Origin: Lysobacterales bacterium CG_4_10_14_3_um_filter_64_11
Lineage (GTDB): Bacteria > Pseudomonadota > Gammaproteobacteria > Xanthomonadales > Xanthomonadaceae
DNA: 22,170 bases
Direction of reading: 5' to 3'
NCBI GenBank assembly: GCA_002782905.1
Contig: PFJA01000258.1
Coordinates: forward strand, 1-22,170
Shown here: positions 7,407 to 14,934 of the stretch, piece by piece
Layout of the letters: each line of letters opens with the position of its first letter
How positions within the stretch are numbered: position 1 is the first letter of the stretch
The notes under the pieces: generated by a model
Seen by the model: the letters and a program-made list of their open reading frames with translations, nothing else
Told to the model about the DNA's origin: nothing
Databases searched by the model: none
Position numbers and translations under genes: made by a program

Positions 7407-8188
7407 TCGCAAACCTGCTGTGGATTTGGCTGTTCAGTGCGCTGGCAATGACCGCAACCTGGGCATGGTGCTGGCGAATCAACAATGCCGGCTATGTCGA
7501 CGTGGTATGGGCATTGCTGATGGCGCTGGCAGCGCTGTATGTCGGTCTGGCGGGCAGCGGCGCGCCGCTGCCGCGCGGGCTGGTGGCGATGTTTGGCGGG
7601 GTCTGGGGTGCGCGTTTGTGCCTGCACCTGCTGATCCGGGTGCTGCACGAGCCAGAAGACGGGCGGTATCGCAATCTGCGCCAGCATTGGCAAGGCAATC
7701 AATTGAATTTCTTTGGGTTCTTTCAGGGTCAGGCACTATTCGTGGTGTTGTTTTCGCTGCCATTGCTCGCCGCTGCCAGCAATCCCAACCCGGATTTGAC
7801 CGCCGGCACGATCGCTGCGATTGCGCTCTGGCTGCTGTCCATGCTCGGCGAATCCATTGCCGACCAACAGTTGGCGAACCACCGCAAAAATCCGAATAAC
7901 CGCGGCAAAACCTGCCGCGTTGGGCTGTGGGCCTGGTCGCGCCACCCCAACTATTTTTTCGAATGGCTGCACTGGTTTGCCTACGTGCTGCTGGCGCTCG
8001 GCTCGGACATGCAGTGGTTGGCCTGGCTGGGTCCGATCGCGATGTGGCTGTTCCTGTACCGCGTTACCGGCATCCCGTACACCGAGGCGCAGGCGCTGCG
8101 CTCACGCGGTGAGGATTACGCACGCTACCAACGCGAGGTCAGCGCATTCATCCCGTGGCCACCCACAGACAAGCGAGGCACACGATGA
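7403..8188 (+). CDS. DUF1295 family (steroid 5-alpha-reductase-like) membrane protein
   Basis: A 261-residue polytopic protein. The C-terminal motif GLWAWSRHPNYFFEW (174-188), followed by GIPYTEAQALRSRGEDYARYQ (223-243), defines DUF1295, which is related to the steroid 5-alpha-reductase and isoprenylcysteine methyltransferase fold. N-terminal hydrophobic stretches and WRINNAGYVDVVWAL (24-38) are also typical. Relatives in that fold reduce double bonds with NADPH or methylate. Here an NADPH-dependent reduction of a methylated or unsaturated acyl chain is the natural guess, but it is unproven. AAGGAG (7392-7397) lies 5 bases before the ATG, and the gene overlaps its neighbours by 4 bp at each end. 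The in-frame extension from 7307 falls within DUF2878 and is rejected. Confidence 0.87.
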   Translation: MIANLLWIWLFSALAMTATWAWCWRINNAGYVDVVWALLMALAALYVGLAGSGAPLPRGLVAMFGGVWGARLCLHLLIRVLHEPEDGRYRNLRQHWQGNQLNFFGFFQGQALFVVLFSLPLLAAASNPNPDLTAGTIAAIALWLLSMLGESIADQQLANHRKNPNNRGKTCRVGLWAWSRHPNYFFEWLHWFAYVLLALGSDMQWLAWLGPIAMWLFLYRVTGIPYTEAQALRSRGEDYARYQREVSAFIPWPPTDKRGTR

Positions 8189-9216
8189 ACCTGATCACTG
8201 CCGCGGAGCGCGGATTCATTCCCGATCGCCTGCTGCGGCTGGGCATCCGCCGCTTGTGTGCGCAGCGCCTTGACGAGGAATACCGCGACGATATCGAACG
8301 AGCCGATCAGCGTTACGTCGCGCTGTTGCGCGACCTGCGCAACAGCGCGATTGCCATCGAAACCAATGCGGCAAACAGCCAGCACTATGAGGTACCGGCA
8401 CGATTCTTCGAGCTGTGCCTCGGCGCGCAACTCAAATACAGCGCATGTTATTACCCGCTCGGCAATGAGACGCTGGACCAGGCCGAGCGCGCCATGCTTG
8501 CCCTGTACGGCGAGCGTGCGCACCTGGCCGATGGTCAGGACATTCTCGAGCTGGGTTGCGGCTGGGGCTCACTGACGCTGTGGATGGCCGAACACTACCC
8601 GCACTCACGCATCACGGCAGTATCCAACTCGCACTCGCAACGCGCTCACATTCTTGCTCAGGCGCAGGCGCGCGGCCTGAAAAACATTCGCATACTCACC
8701 TGCGACGTCAACGTATTGGATCTGTTAGCAGACAGTTTTGATCGTGTGGTATCGGTAGAAATGTTCGAACACGTGCGCAACTATCAGGCGCTGTTGGCAA
8801 ACATCAGTGGTTGGCTGCGCCATGATGGTCAGTTATTCGTGCATATCTTTTGTCATCGCAACCTGATGTATCCGTTCGAGACCCAGGGTGAGAACAACTG
8901 GATGGGGCAATACTTTTTTACCGGCGGCCTGATGCCGGCTGCCGACACCTTGCTGCACTTCCAGGGCCAATTGCTGCTGGAGCAACGCTGGTTGCTGTCG
9001 GGTGTGCATTATCGCAATACCGCCAACCACTGGCTGCACAACCAGGATCGTCATAGAGACGAGGTTCAGCGCGTGCTTGCATCAGTTCATGGTGCCCAAC
9101 AAGCCGCGCACTGGGCGCAGCGCTGGCGCATGTTCTGGATGGCCTGCGCCGAACTGTTCGGCTATGACCAAGGCAACCAGTGGGGTGTTGCCCACTATCG
9201 CTTCAGCAAGCGCTGA
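8185..9216 (+). CDS. Second CFA-like SAM methyltransferase, resembling coclaurine N-methyltransferase
   Basis: A 343-residue methyltransferase. SAM motif I is ILELGCGWGSLT (120-131) and the post-I region is ITAVSNSHSQRAHI. MFEHVRNY (193-200) matches the catalytic Glu-His pair of plant coclaurine N-methyltransferases, and HIFCHRNLMYPFE followed by NWMGQYFFTGGLMP is also very like that subfamily. It shares fold with CFA synthase but has YSACYY where E. coli Cfa has YSCGYW. Bacterial members are often labelled as CFA-family proteins and sit in clusters like this one; their substrate is unknown to me. The ATG at 8185 has GAGG (8175-8178) at 6 bases and overlaps the DUF1295 stop as ATGA. It closes the cluster and overlaps the convergent small secreted-protein gene by 14 bp. 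Confidence 0.88.
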   Translation: MNLITAAERGFIPDRLLRLGIRRLCAQRLDEEYRDDIERADQRYVALLRDLRNSAIAIETNAANSQHYEVPARFFELCLGAQLKYSACYYPLGNETLDQAERAMLALYGERAHLADGQDILELGCGWGSLTLWMAEHYPHSRITAVSNSHSQRAHILAQAQARGLKNIRILTCDVNVLDLLADSFDRVVSVEMFEHVRNYQALLANISGWLRHDGQLFVHIFCHRNLMYPFETQGENNWMGQYFFTGGLMPAADTLLHFQGQLLLEQRWLLSGVHYRNTANHWLHNQDRHRDEVQRVLASVHGAQQAAHWAQRWRMFWMACAELFGYDQGNQWGVAHYRFSKR

Positions 9217-9625
9217 CTGCCTGCGCGTCACAGGCCGCGTCTGTCGCTTCACTCGTGGATGGCGCCACCGCAGTGCCCGAGCCAGCATCCGAAGCCGCGG
9301 CCGGCTTGCCCTTGGCCACGCGGATACCCCGTGATTGCATCCAGGCATCAAATTCGGCAGCGGTGAAACGCGCACCGGCATTGAACCGATAAGGGCTGTT
9401 GTCGTATGCCGTTTTCGGCACGTAAGCGGCAGGCTTCGTGGTGGCGGCAACCGGTGCTTGCGGTGTTGCCAGCGCAGCACCCGCGTTGACCGCTGTCGCT
9501 GCCACCGGCGGCGCGGCGCTACGCAGCGTATTGGCCACCGGCGCCACCTGTTCGGCGGCCAGAACCGCAGCAAACGGCGACAGCAGAATCAACAGGGCAG
9601 CGGCTCGATGCGCGAGTGTGCTCAT
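9203..9625 (-). CDS. Small secreted protein of unknown function
   Basis: A 140-residue protein that I do not recognise with confidence. It starts with a clear signal peptide, MSTLAHRAAALLILLSPFAAVLA, likely cut near residue 23. A long Ala/Pro/Thr/Val-rich stretch follows, then a more complex core, DNSPYRFNAGARFTAAEFDAWMQSRG, then another low-complexity tail. The core looks conserved and may be the functional part; the flanks look like flexible periplasmic linkers. The ATG at 9625 is preferred because GGAG lies 9 bases upstream, whereas a TTG at 9640 would put charged residues before the signal peptide. The 3' end overlaps the convergent methyltransferase gene by 14 bp. Confidence 0.65.
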   Translation of the reverse strand: MSTLAHRAAALLILLSPFAAVLAAEQVAPVANTLRSAAPPVAATAVNAGAALATPQAPVAATTKPAAYVPKTAYDNSPYRFNAGARFTAAEFDAWMQSRGIRVAKGKPAAASDAGSGTAVAPSTSEATDAACDAQAVSAC

Positions 9626-9662
9626 GACGCGATACTCCAATCTGCAGGCCCCTGAGCGACCG

Positions 9663-9692
9663 AGTGTAGGTGTTGTGGTAGCGTCGACGCAA
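9663..9692 (-). promoter_or_regulatory. Weak candidate sigma-70 promoter for the small secreted protein gene
   Basis: Read on the minus strand, TTGCGT (9692-9687) and TACACT (9668-9663) are separated by 18 bases and lie about 40 bases upstream of the ATG at 9625. Both hexamers match the consensus only partly, so this is suggestive at best. Confidence 0.22.
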
Positions 9693-9720
9693 TAAAAAAA
9701 GCCCGGCTGACGCCGGGCTT
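9693..9720 (-). terminator. Rho-independent terminator of the ompA-like gene
   Basis: The 7-bp stem gcccggc (9701-9707) and gccgggc (9712-9718) with a four-base loop is followed, on the minus strand, by a run of seven T residues (the A run at 9694-9700). It begins 26 bases after the stop of the OmpA-like gene, so it terminates that transcript before the small secreted protein gene. Confidence 0.9.
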
Positions 9721-9744
9721 CTTCGGTAAAACGTGAACTGTAGC

Positions 9745-10842
9745 TCAGTTCTGAACGTTCAGCTCGGTGCGGCGATTGCGCGCACGCCCCTCACGGGTGT
9801 CGTTGCTGTCGATCGGACGGGACTCACCGTAACCGTTCGGGCCGACCAACTGCGCCGCCGACACCCCGTGTGCCAGCAGGTAGTCATAGGCCGCCTTGGC
9901 ACGGCGCTCGGACAAACCCTGATTGTAAACTTCGGCGCCAACCGAATCGGTATGGCCAGCAACCTCGACCTGCAACTGCGGGTACTTGCTGAGCACAGCA
10001 GCCGCTTCATCAAGAATGGCCGCGGACTCCGGACGCAGTGTGGCCTTGTCGAAATCGTAGTTCACACCGCGCAAATCGATGGTCAGCGCGACCGGGCAAC
10101 CATCCGGGCCAATCGCCTGGCCAGCTTGCGAGGTCGGGCACTTGTCTTCGCAATTGTTGACGCCATCGCCATCATCATCGAGCTGATCGCAGGTCGGAGC
10201 CGGCGGCGGCGGCGGCGGCAATGGCGCAGCCGGAGCAGGCGCCGGAGCGGACTTGGCCACTTCGCCGAAGCGGTACAAAATGCCTAGGCTGAACCCAATG
10301 TCGTTGAAAAAACTGCTGCCCGGTTTGGCAGCACTCTCATCGTTATTGTCATACCGGTTTCGCACTTCAGTTCGCACACCCCAATGCCCATAGTTGGCTT
10401 GCAAACCGGCACCCACATGGAACTCGACGTTATTGCCCTTGATCTGCCCCGGCGAATTCGGGTTGTTGATCAACTCGAACTCTTCTTCGTGACGCAGGAA
10501 GCCGGCACCGGCGAGTAGGTAGGGATTCCAACTGCGTCCGTCCTGGATGAAGTGATAACGGCCATCCAGCGATACCCCATAGTTGGAGAACAGCAGGTCG
10601 TTGCCCTTTTTCTCCGGATTCATGTAATTGAACTCGGCGTCCAGCGAGAAGTTGCGGCTGAAGAAACGCCCCGCACCGAACTGCACGCCGAGCTTGGAGT
10701 TGCCTACATCGCGGTCGCTATCAAGGTTCCACAAAGTGGCACCAGCGCTCGCGTACCAGCGGTCATCATATTCCTGCGCGGCCACGACACTGGAAAATGC
10801 CAAGGCGCTCAGCACCGCACCGCAAAGTAACTTCTTGTTCAT
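9745..10842 (-). CDS. ompA: OmpA/OprF-family outer membrane protein
   Basis: A 365-residue protein in four parts. A signal peptide (MNKKLLCGAVLSALAFSSVVAA, 1-22) leads to an eight-strand-type beta-barrel (about 23-193) with aromatic girdle residues and a terminal ILYRFGE. A Pro/Ala linker follows (199-216, with seven consecutive Pro), then a short thrombospondin type 3-like calcium-binding segment with DDDGDGVNNCEDKCP (222-236). The C-terminal OmpA domain (about 258-365) has GHTDS (296-300) and LSERRAKAAYDYL, including the Asp and Arg that bind peptidoglycan diaminopimelate. It anchors the outer membrane to the wall. The ATG at 10842 has GGAG 6 bases upstream; a GTG at 10854 is rejected. The 200-bp upstream gap shows no promoter I would defend. 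The symbol is by family; an OprF-type name would also fit. Confidence 0.9.
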   Translation of the reverse strand: MNKKLLCGAVLSALAFSSVVAAQEYDDRWYASAGATLWNLDSDRDVGNSKLGVQFGAGRFFSRNFSLDAEFNYMNPEKKGNDLLFSNYGVSLDGRYHFIQDGRSWNPYLLAGAGFLRHEEEFELINNPNSPGQIKGNNVEFHVGAGLQANYGHWGVRTEVRNRYDNNDESAAKPGSSFFNDIGFSLGILYRFGEVAKSAPAPAPAAPLPPPPPPAPTCDQLDDDGDGVNNCEDKCPTSQAGQAIGPDGCPVALTIDLRGVNYDFDKATLRPESAAILDEAAAVLSKYPQLQVEVAGHTDSVGAEVYNQGLSERRAKAAYDYLLAHGVSAAQLVGPNGYGESRPIDSNDTREGRARNRRTELNVQN

Positions 10843-11042
10843 GTTTTGCTCCACTGCGTTGCAACGGTTTGAGGGGGGCGTCCTGCAATGGATCGTCGTT
10901 GACCCGACTGCAGTACACCAAGACGAGGTTACCCTGCGTTGTGTGACGCTAGCATTAACGAAAGGCTAACACCAACGTCACGTTGCCATTTCCAGCAATC
11001 AAATAAACGCCAAGCAACTGATTGCCTTCGCATTTTCAGAAC

Positions 11043-12491
11043 TCAAAGCGCGAACAGCGCCATCAGCTTCGACACTGGGGTGGCCTCAAACCGGGCCGGG
11101 TCGCCGGCAAGGGCCAGTATCTGTTCCACCCGCTGCGCTGGCAAGTGGCCACGCAATGCCGCCTCGAATTTCTGCAGCAACACCGGGATGCCCTCATCGC
11201 GGCGCTTGCGGTGACCGATCGGGTAATCGATGGAGACGTTCTCGGTGGCGCTGCCATCGTTGAAAAATACCTGCACCGAATTGCCGATGTAGCGCTTGTC
11301 CGGGGCGAAATACTCGCGGGTGAACTGCGGATTTTCGCTGACCTGCATTTTCGCGCGCAGCACATCGATGCGCGGATCGGCGGCCACCGCATCGCCATAA
11401 TCATCCGCATTCAGGCGGCCGAAAATCAACGGCACCGCCACCATGTACTGGATGCAGTGGTCGCGATCGGCGTAATTGGCCAGCGGCCCGGTCTTGTCGA
11501 TGATACGCGCGCCCGCCTCCTGGGTCTGGATCACGATCCGCTCGATTTGATCGAGCTTGGCGGCCACCTGAGGATGTAATTTCATCGCACATTCAACCGC
11601 CGTCTGCGCGTGAAACTCGGCCGGGAAGCTGATCTTGAACAACACGTTTTCCATCACATAGCTGGCGAACGGCCGTTCGAATTCGAACGCCTTGCCGTTG
11701 CAGGCCACGTCGTAGAAACCCCAGGTCCTGGCACTCAATGCGCTCGGGTAGCCAACGCATCCGTTGACCGCGTTGAGCGCATGGGTGACCGCACGGCGGC
11801 AGGCGTCGCCAGCGGCCCAGCTCTTGCGCGGGCCGGCATTGGGCGCGTGGCGGTAGGTACGCAGCACGCCGTTATCGATCCAGCTATGCGACACCGCGTT
11901 GATGATTTGCTCGCGGTTGCCGCCCAGCATGTGCGTGGCGACCGCGGTGGAGGCCAAACGCACCAGCAGCACATGATCCAGGCCGAGCCGATTGAAGCTG
12001 TTTTTCAGGGCATAACAGCCCTGTATCTCGTGCGCCTTGATCGCATAGGCCAACACATCGCGCACGCTCAACACCCTGCCGCCGTCAGCGACCGGCTTGC
12101 GCGAAAGGTAGTCGGCAACCGCCAGGATGGTGCCGAGATTGTCCGAAGGGTGGCCCCACTCGGCGGCCAGCCAGGTGTCGTTGAAATCCAGCCAGCGTAT
12201 CTGCACACCAATATTGTAGGCAGCCTGCACCGGGTCCAACTCATAACTGGTCCCCGGCACGCGGGCGCCCCCCTTCAGGTCGGCGCCCGGCACCAGCGGC
12301 CCGAGATGCTTGACGCACTCCGGATGCTTCATCGCCAGCATCGCACACGCCAGCGAGTCCATCAGCATGTAGCGTGCGGTCTGGAATGCTTCGCTCGAAC
12401 TCAACGCATAGTCGGCAACGTAATCGGCGATGGCGGCCATCTCGGGGTCGGGCTCAGGCCGCTGTGCGGAGCGGATATCGTGCTGGCTCAT
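11043..12491 (-). CDS. prpD: 2-methylcitrate dehydratase PrpD
   Basis: A 482-residue MmgE/PrpD-family protein, essentially the same length as E. coli PrpD. Long stretches agree with the E. coli enzyme as I recall it: LDPVQAAYNIG (85-95), DFNDTWLAAEWGHPSDN (102-118), KAHEIQGC, SFNRLGLDHVLLV, TYRHAPNAGPRKSWAAGDA and SYVMENVLFKISFPAEFH. The enzyme dehydrates 2-methylcitrate to methylaconitate in the methylcitrate cycle that degrades propionyl-CoA in the cytoplasm. It is unusual that prpB, prpC or acnD are not beside it; instead a LacI-family regulator is divergent, 191 bp away. The ATG at 12491 lacks a strong ribosome-binding site. That intergenic gap must hold its promoter, but I see no clear operator palindrome. 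Confidence 0.93.
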   Translation of the reverse strand: MSQHDIRSAQRPEPDPEMAAIADYVADYALSSSEAFQTARYMLMDSLACAMLAMKHPECVKHLGPLVPGADLKGGARVPGTSYELDPVQAAYNIGVQIRWLDFNDTWLAAEWGHPSDNLGTILAVADYLSRKPVADGGRVLSVRDVLAYAIKAHEIQGCYALKNSFNRLGLDHVLLVRLASTAVATHMLGGNREQIINAVSHSWIDNGVLRTYRHAPNAGPRKSWAAGDACRRAVTHALNAVNGCVGYPSALSARTWGFYDVACNGKAFEFERPFASYVMENVLFKISFPAEFHAQTAVECAMKLHPQVAAKLDQIERIVIQTQEAGARIIDKTGPLANYADRDHCIQYMVAVPLIFGRLNADDYGDAVAADPRIDVLRAKMQVSENPQFTREYFAPDKRYIGNSVQVFFNDGSATENVSIDYPIGHRKRRDEGIPVLLQKFEAALRGHLPAQRVEQILALAGDPARFEATPVSKLMALFAL

Positions 12492-12682
12492 GTCAAATCC
12501 GGAATAAGTGGAGGGGTTGGCCGGTCATTTTGCCAGATTGGCGGCCCGATCCGCGAACCAGGCACCGCCGCATTCCCCGCGAAGCCCGCGTAACGTGCTA
12601 AAAATAGCCACTGTGACCCGCCATCCCAGGCCCAAACGGGCTTTGCCGCGGGCATCAGTCGATCCTTGCAGCGAGTGCGCGC

Positions 12683-13708
12683 ATGAAGGGCAAACCCACC
12701 TCGTTTGACATCGCCTATCAGGCTGGCGTGTCGCAATCGACGGTTTCACGCGCCTTGCGCAACAGTCCCCTGGTCAGTGCAGAAACGCGCAAGCGCATTC
12801 AACACATTGCCCGCGAACTGCACTACACGGTCGACAAGAACGCGTCGAGCCTGCGCACGCAACACCCTGGCACGCTGGCATTGTTGTTCTTCGAAGACCC
12901 CAGCCCTGACCAATCGCAGATCAACCCGTTCTTCCTGTCGATGCTGGGCTCGATCACCCGCGCCTGCGCCAAACAGGGTTATGACCTGTTGATTTCGTTC
13001 CAGCAGTTGTCCAAGGATTGGCATGCCGACTTTCGCGACAGCAACAAAGCCGATGGCATCATCCTGCTCGGTTATGGCGACTACCTCACCTATCGCAGCA
13101 AGCTGGAAAAGCTGGTGCAACAGGGCACCCCATTTGTACGCTGGGGCGCGGTGGAACCCAATCAGCCGGGGTTGTCGATCGGCTGCGACAATTACCAGGG
13201 CGGTGCCGCGATCACCGCTCATCTGCTCGGCCTGGGGCGACGCCAGATCGCATTTCTGGGAACCGCATCCGGGCAGTATCCGGAGTTTGCCGAACGGTAT
13301 CGTGGCTATGCCGACACCGTGCAGCGCCAAGGCGGAAGGGTCGAGTCAGCGCTGCAAGTGGACGCGCTCAGCGCCCAGCAGGCGGGCTATGACGCGGCTA
13401 CCGCATTGCTCGCTCGCAAGCGGCCGTTCGACGCGATATTTGCCGCCAGCGACCTGATTGCCATCGGAGCCATGCAAGCCTTGAGCGAGCGTGGCATCCG
13501 TGTGCCCGAGCAGGTGTCGGTAGCGGGTTTTGACGACATCCCGATGGCCAGTTGCGTCAACCCGTCCCTGACCACCGCCAGCCAGAACACGCAGCGCGCT
13601 GGCGAGTTGTTGGTCACCAGCCTGCTCAAGCGAATCAACGGCGAGCCCATCGACAGCGCGATGTACCCGGTGCAACTGATCGTGCGCCGCTCCTGCGGCA
13701 CACGCTGA
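12683..13708 (+). CDS. LacI/GalR-family transcriptional regulator
   Basis: A 341-residue regulator. The N-terminal helix-turn-helix and hinge helix span about residues 7-60, with YQAGVSQSTVSRALRNSPLV and RKRIQHIARELHYTVDKNA. A periplasmic-binding-protein-like sensor domain follows (about 63-341), including KADGIILLGYG, IGCDNYQGGAAITAHLLGLG, RRQIAFLG, FDAIFAASDLIAIGAMQALSERG and VSVAGFDDIP. Such proteins bind palindromic operators as dimers and release or tighten on binding a small effector, often a sugar or sugar derivative. It is divergent from prpD and may control it, but no sugar genes adjoin and the effector is unknown. The ATG at 12683 has no strong ribosome-binding site. The gene end converges on flgL. 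Confidence 0.92.
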   Translation: MKGKPTSFDIAYQAGVSQSTVSRALRNSPLVSAETRKRIQHIARELHYTVDKNASSLRTQHPGTLALLFFEDPSPDQSQINPFFLSMLGSITRACAKQGYDLLISFQQLSKDWHADFRDSNKADGIILLGYGDYLTYRSKLEKLVQQGTPFVRWGAVEPNQPGLSIGCDNYQGGAAITAHLLGLGRRQIAFLGTASGQYPEFAERYRGYADTVQRQGGRVESALQVDALSAQQAGYDAATALLARKRPFDAIFAASDLIAIGAMQALSERGIRVPEQVSVAGFDDIPMASCVNPSLTTASQNTQRAGELLVTSLLKRINGEPIDSAMYPVQLIVRRSCGTR

Positions 13709-13737
13709 ATGACGCGTGTCGCGCAATCAGCGCAGGA
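13691..13737. terminator. Possible bidirectional stem-loop at the lacI-type/flgL convergent ends
   Basis: An outer perfect 7-bp inverted repeat (tcctgcg at 13691-13697, cgcagga at 13731-13737) encloses an inner 6-bp one (acacgc at 13700-13705, gcgtgt at 13714-13719). It spans both stop codons in the 18-bp gap between the two convergent genes. There is no T run on either side, so intrinsic termination is doubtful; it may instead protect 3' ends. Confidence 0.35.
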
Positions 13738-14932
13738 AGTTGAACAGACTCAGATTCTGAATGCGCACGAAACTTTGTTGTGAGGCCTCCAACGCGCCCA
13801 ATTGCTGGCTCATTCGGCTCACCGCCTCGCTCAGATCGACATTTTCGACCGCCGACAAGTCGGTTGCGATCTGCAGCTTCATGGTTTCATTGGCGTCGCG
13901 CTGCTGCTCCATCGCATTGAGACGTGCGCCGACACCGGCGCGGGTATCGATGATGCGGCCAAGCGCATTGTCGAGCCCTTCCAGCGCCCGATTCATGGTA
14001 TTGCTGACCGCCGCGCGCTGAGTGTCATTGGCGATCGGCTGGCGCAACGCGTCGATGAGCTGTTGCACACTGGTAAACACATCCTGGCTGGTGCTCGCCG
14101 CCAGGGAAAAACGGTCGCCAGCCACCGCCTCGCCCGACAGCGCAAGCTGCATGCCCTGAAAGGTGATGGTGTCGTTGCCCGAATAGCTGCCGCTGGCCAC
14201 CACCGCGTTGCTTGCATCGAGGATGTCGTAGCCGCTGGCGCTGCTGAACTGGACCGTGAAACTGGCGCCGGTGAACGCACCAGGGTCGCTTACCTGGTTG
14301 CTGCCGACGATCAGCGAACCGGTGTTGCCGGCCCCGGCAACGACCACAAAGCCCCCATTGCCGTCAGCGATCTGCATGAACACATCCGAGCCCGGGTCGC
14401 CGCTTGCCAGCGCACCGGCCGGCCCCACCGCCAACAGGCGTTGGCCCTGATCGCCGACATAGCTCACCGGCGCGCCCGGCGCATTGGACCGCACGAACGG
14501 CTGCGTCCGCGTCTGGTTGCCGGAAAACAGGAACTCGCCATTGCCATCGCGGCTATTGGCGAGCTGCACCAGCTGATCCAGTCGTTCACGCAGCTCGCTC
14601 GCGATATCGCCGCGAGCACCGTCATTGAGCGTCGGGTTGATGCCTTGCAGCGACAATTCACGCACCCGTTGCAGAACATTCTCACTGCTCGTCAGCGCAT
14701 TCTCTTCCAGCCCCAACCGCGAAGTGCCGGCCTGAATGTTGCGTTGGAATTGCTCGATGCTGGCATTGAATGCCGATAGATCCAGCGCACGCGCGCTGCC
14801 AACCGGGTCGAACGCCGGGCTGAGGATGCGCTTGCCGGTGGCAACCTGCTGTTGCACGTCGGACAGCGCAGCTTGATTGCCGAGCACGGCATTGAGCGCG
14901 CGTAGCTGCATGAAGCTGGTGGAAACTCTCAT
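13727..14932 (-). CDS. flgL: Flagellar hook-filament junction protein FlgL (HAP3)
   Basis: A 401-residue protein. The N terminus MRVSTSFMQLRALNAVLGNQAALSDVQQQVATGKRI and the C terminus ending QSFVRIQNLSLFNFLR are the paired helical domains of FlgL, related to flagellin. LFSGNQTRTQPF is also typical of FlgL. It joins the hook-side junction protein FlgK to the filament after export through the flagellar type III apparatus; there is no cleaved signal peptide. The middle (about 175-290) is a Gly/Ser-rich beta domain with a GDRFSL-type module also present in FlgK. The ATG at 14932 starts 2 bp after the flgK stop with GGGG 8 bases upstream; a TTG at 14938 is an alternative. It is the last gene of the operon. 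Confidence 0.93.
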   Translation of the reverse strand: MRVSTSFMQLRALNAVLGNQAALSDVQQQVATGKRILSPAFDPVGSARALDLSAFNASIEQFQRNIQAGTSRLGLEENALTSSENVLQRVRELSLQGINPTLNDGARGDIASELRERLDQLVQLANSRDGNGEFLFSGNQTRTQPFVRSNAPGAPVSYVGDQGQRLLAVGPAGALASGDPGSDVFMQIADGNGGFVVVAGAGNTGSLIVGSNQVSDPGAFTGASFTVQFSSASGYDILDASNAVVASGSYSGNDTITFQGMQLALSGEAVAGDRFSLAASTSQDVFTSVQQLIDALRQPIANDTQRAAVSNTMNRALEGLDNALGRIIDTRAGVGARLNAMEQQRDANETMKLQIATDLSAVENVDLSEAVSRMSQQLGALEASQQSFVRIQNLSLFNFLR

Positions 14933-14934
14933 GA

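Noticed and set aside
10995..11025. gcaatca/tgattgc inverted repeat downstream of prpD as a terminator
   Set aside because: Seven pairs but a 17-base loop, AT-rich stem and no T run after it.
11610..12593. A 327-codon plus-strand frame opposite prpD
   Set aside because: PrpD on the minus strand matches its family over its full length; the plus-strand product has no family features.
12630..12641. gccc-aaac-gggc hairpin as the LacI-type operator
   Set aside because: Only four base pairs with a four-base loop, common by chance at this GC content, and not like the usual LacI-family operator.
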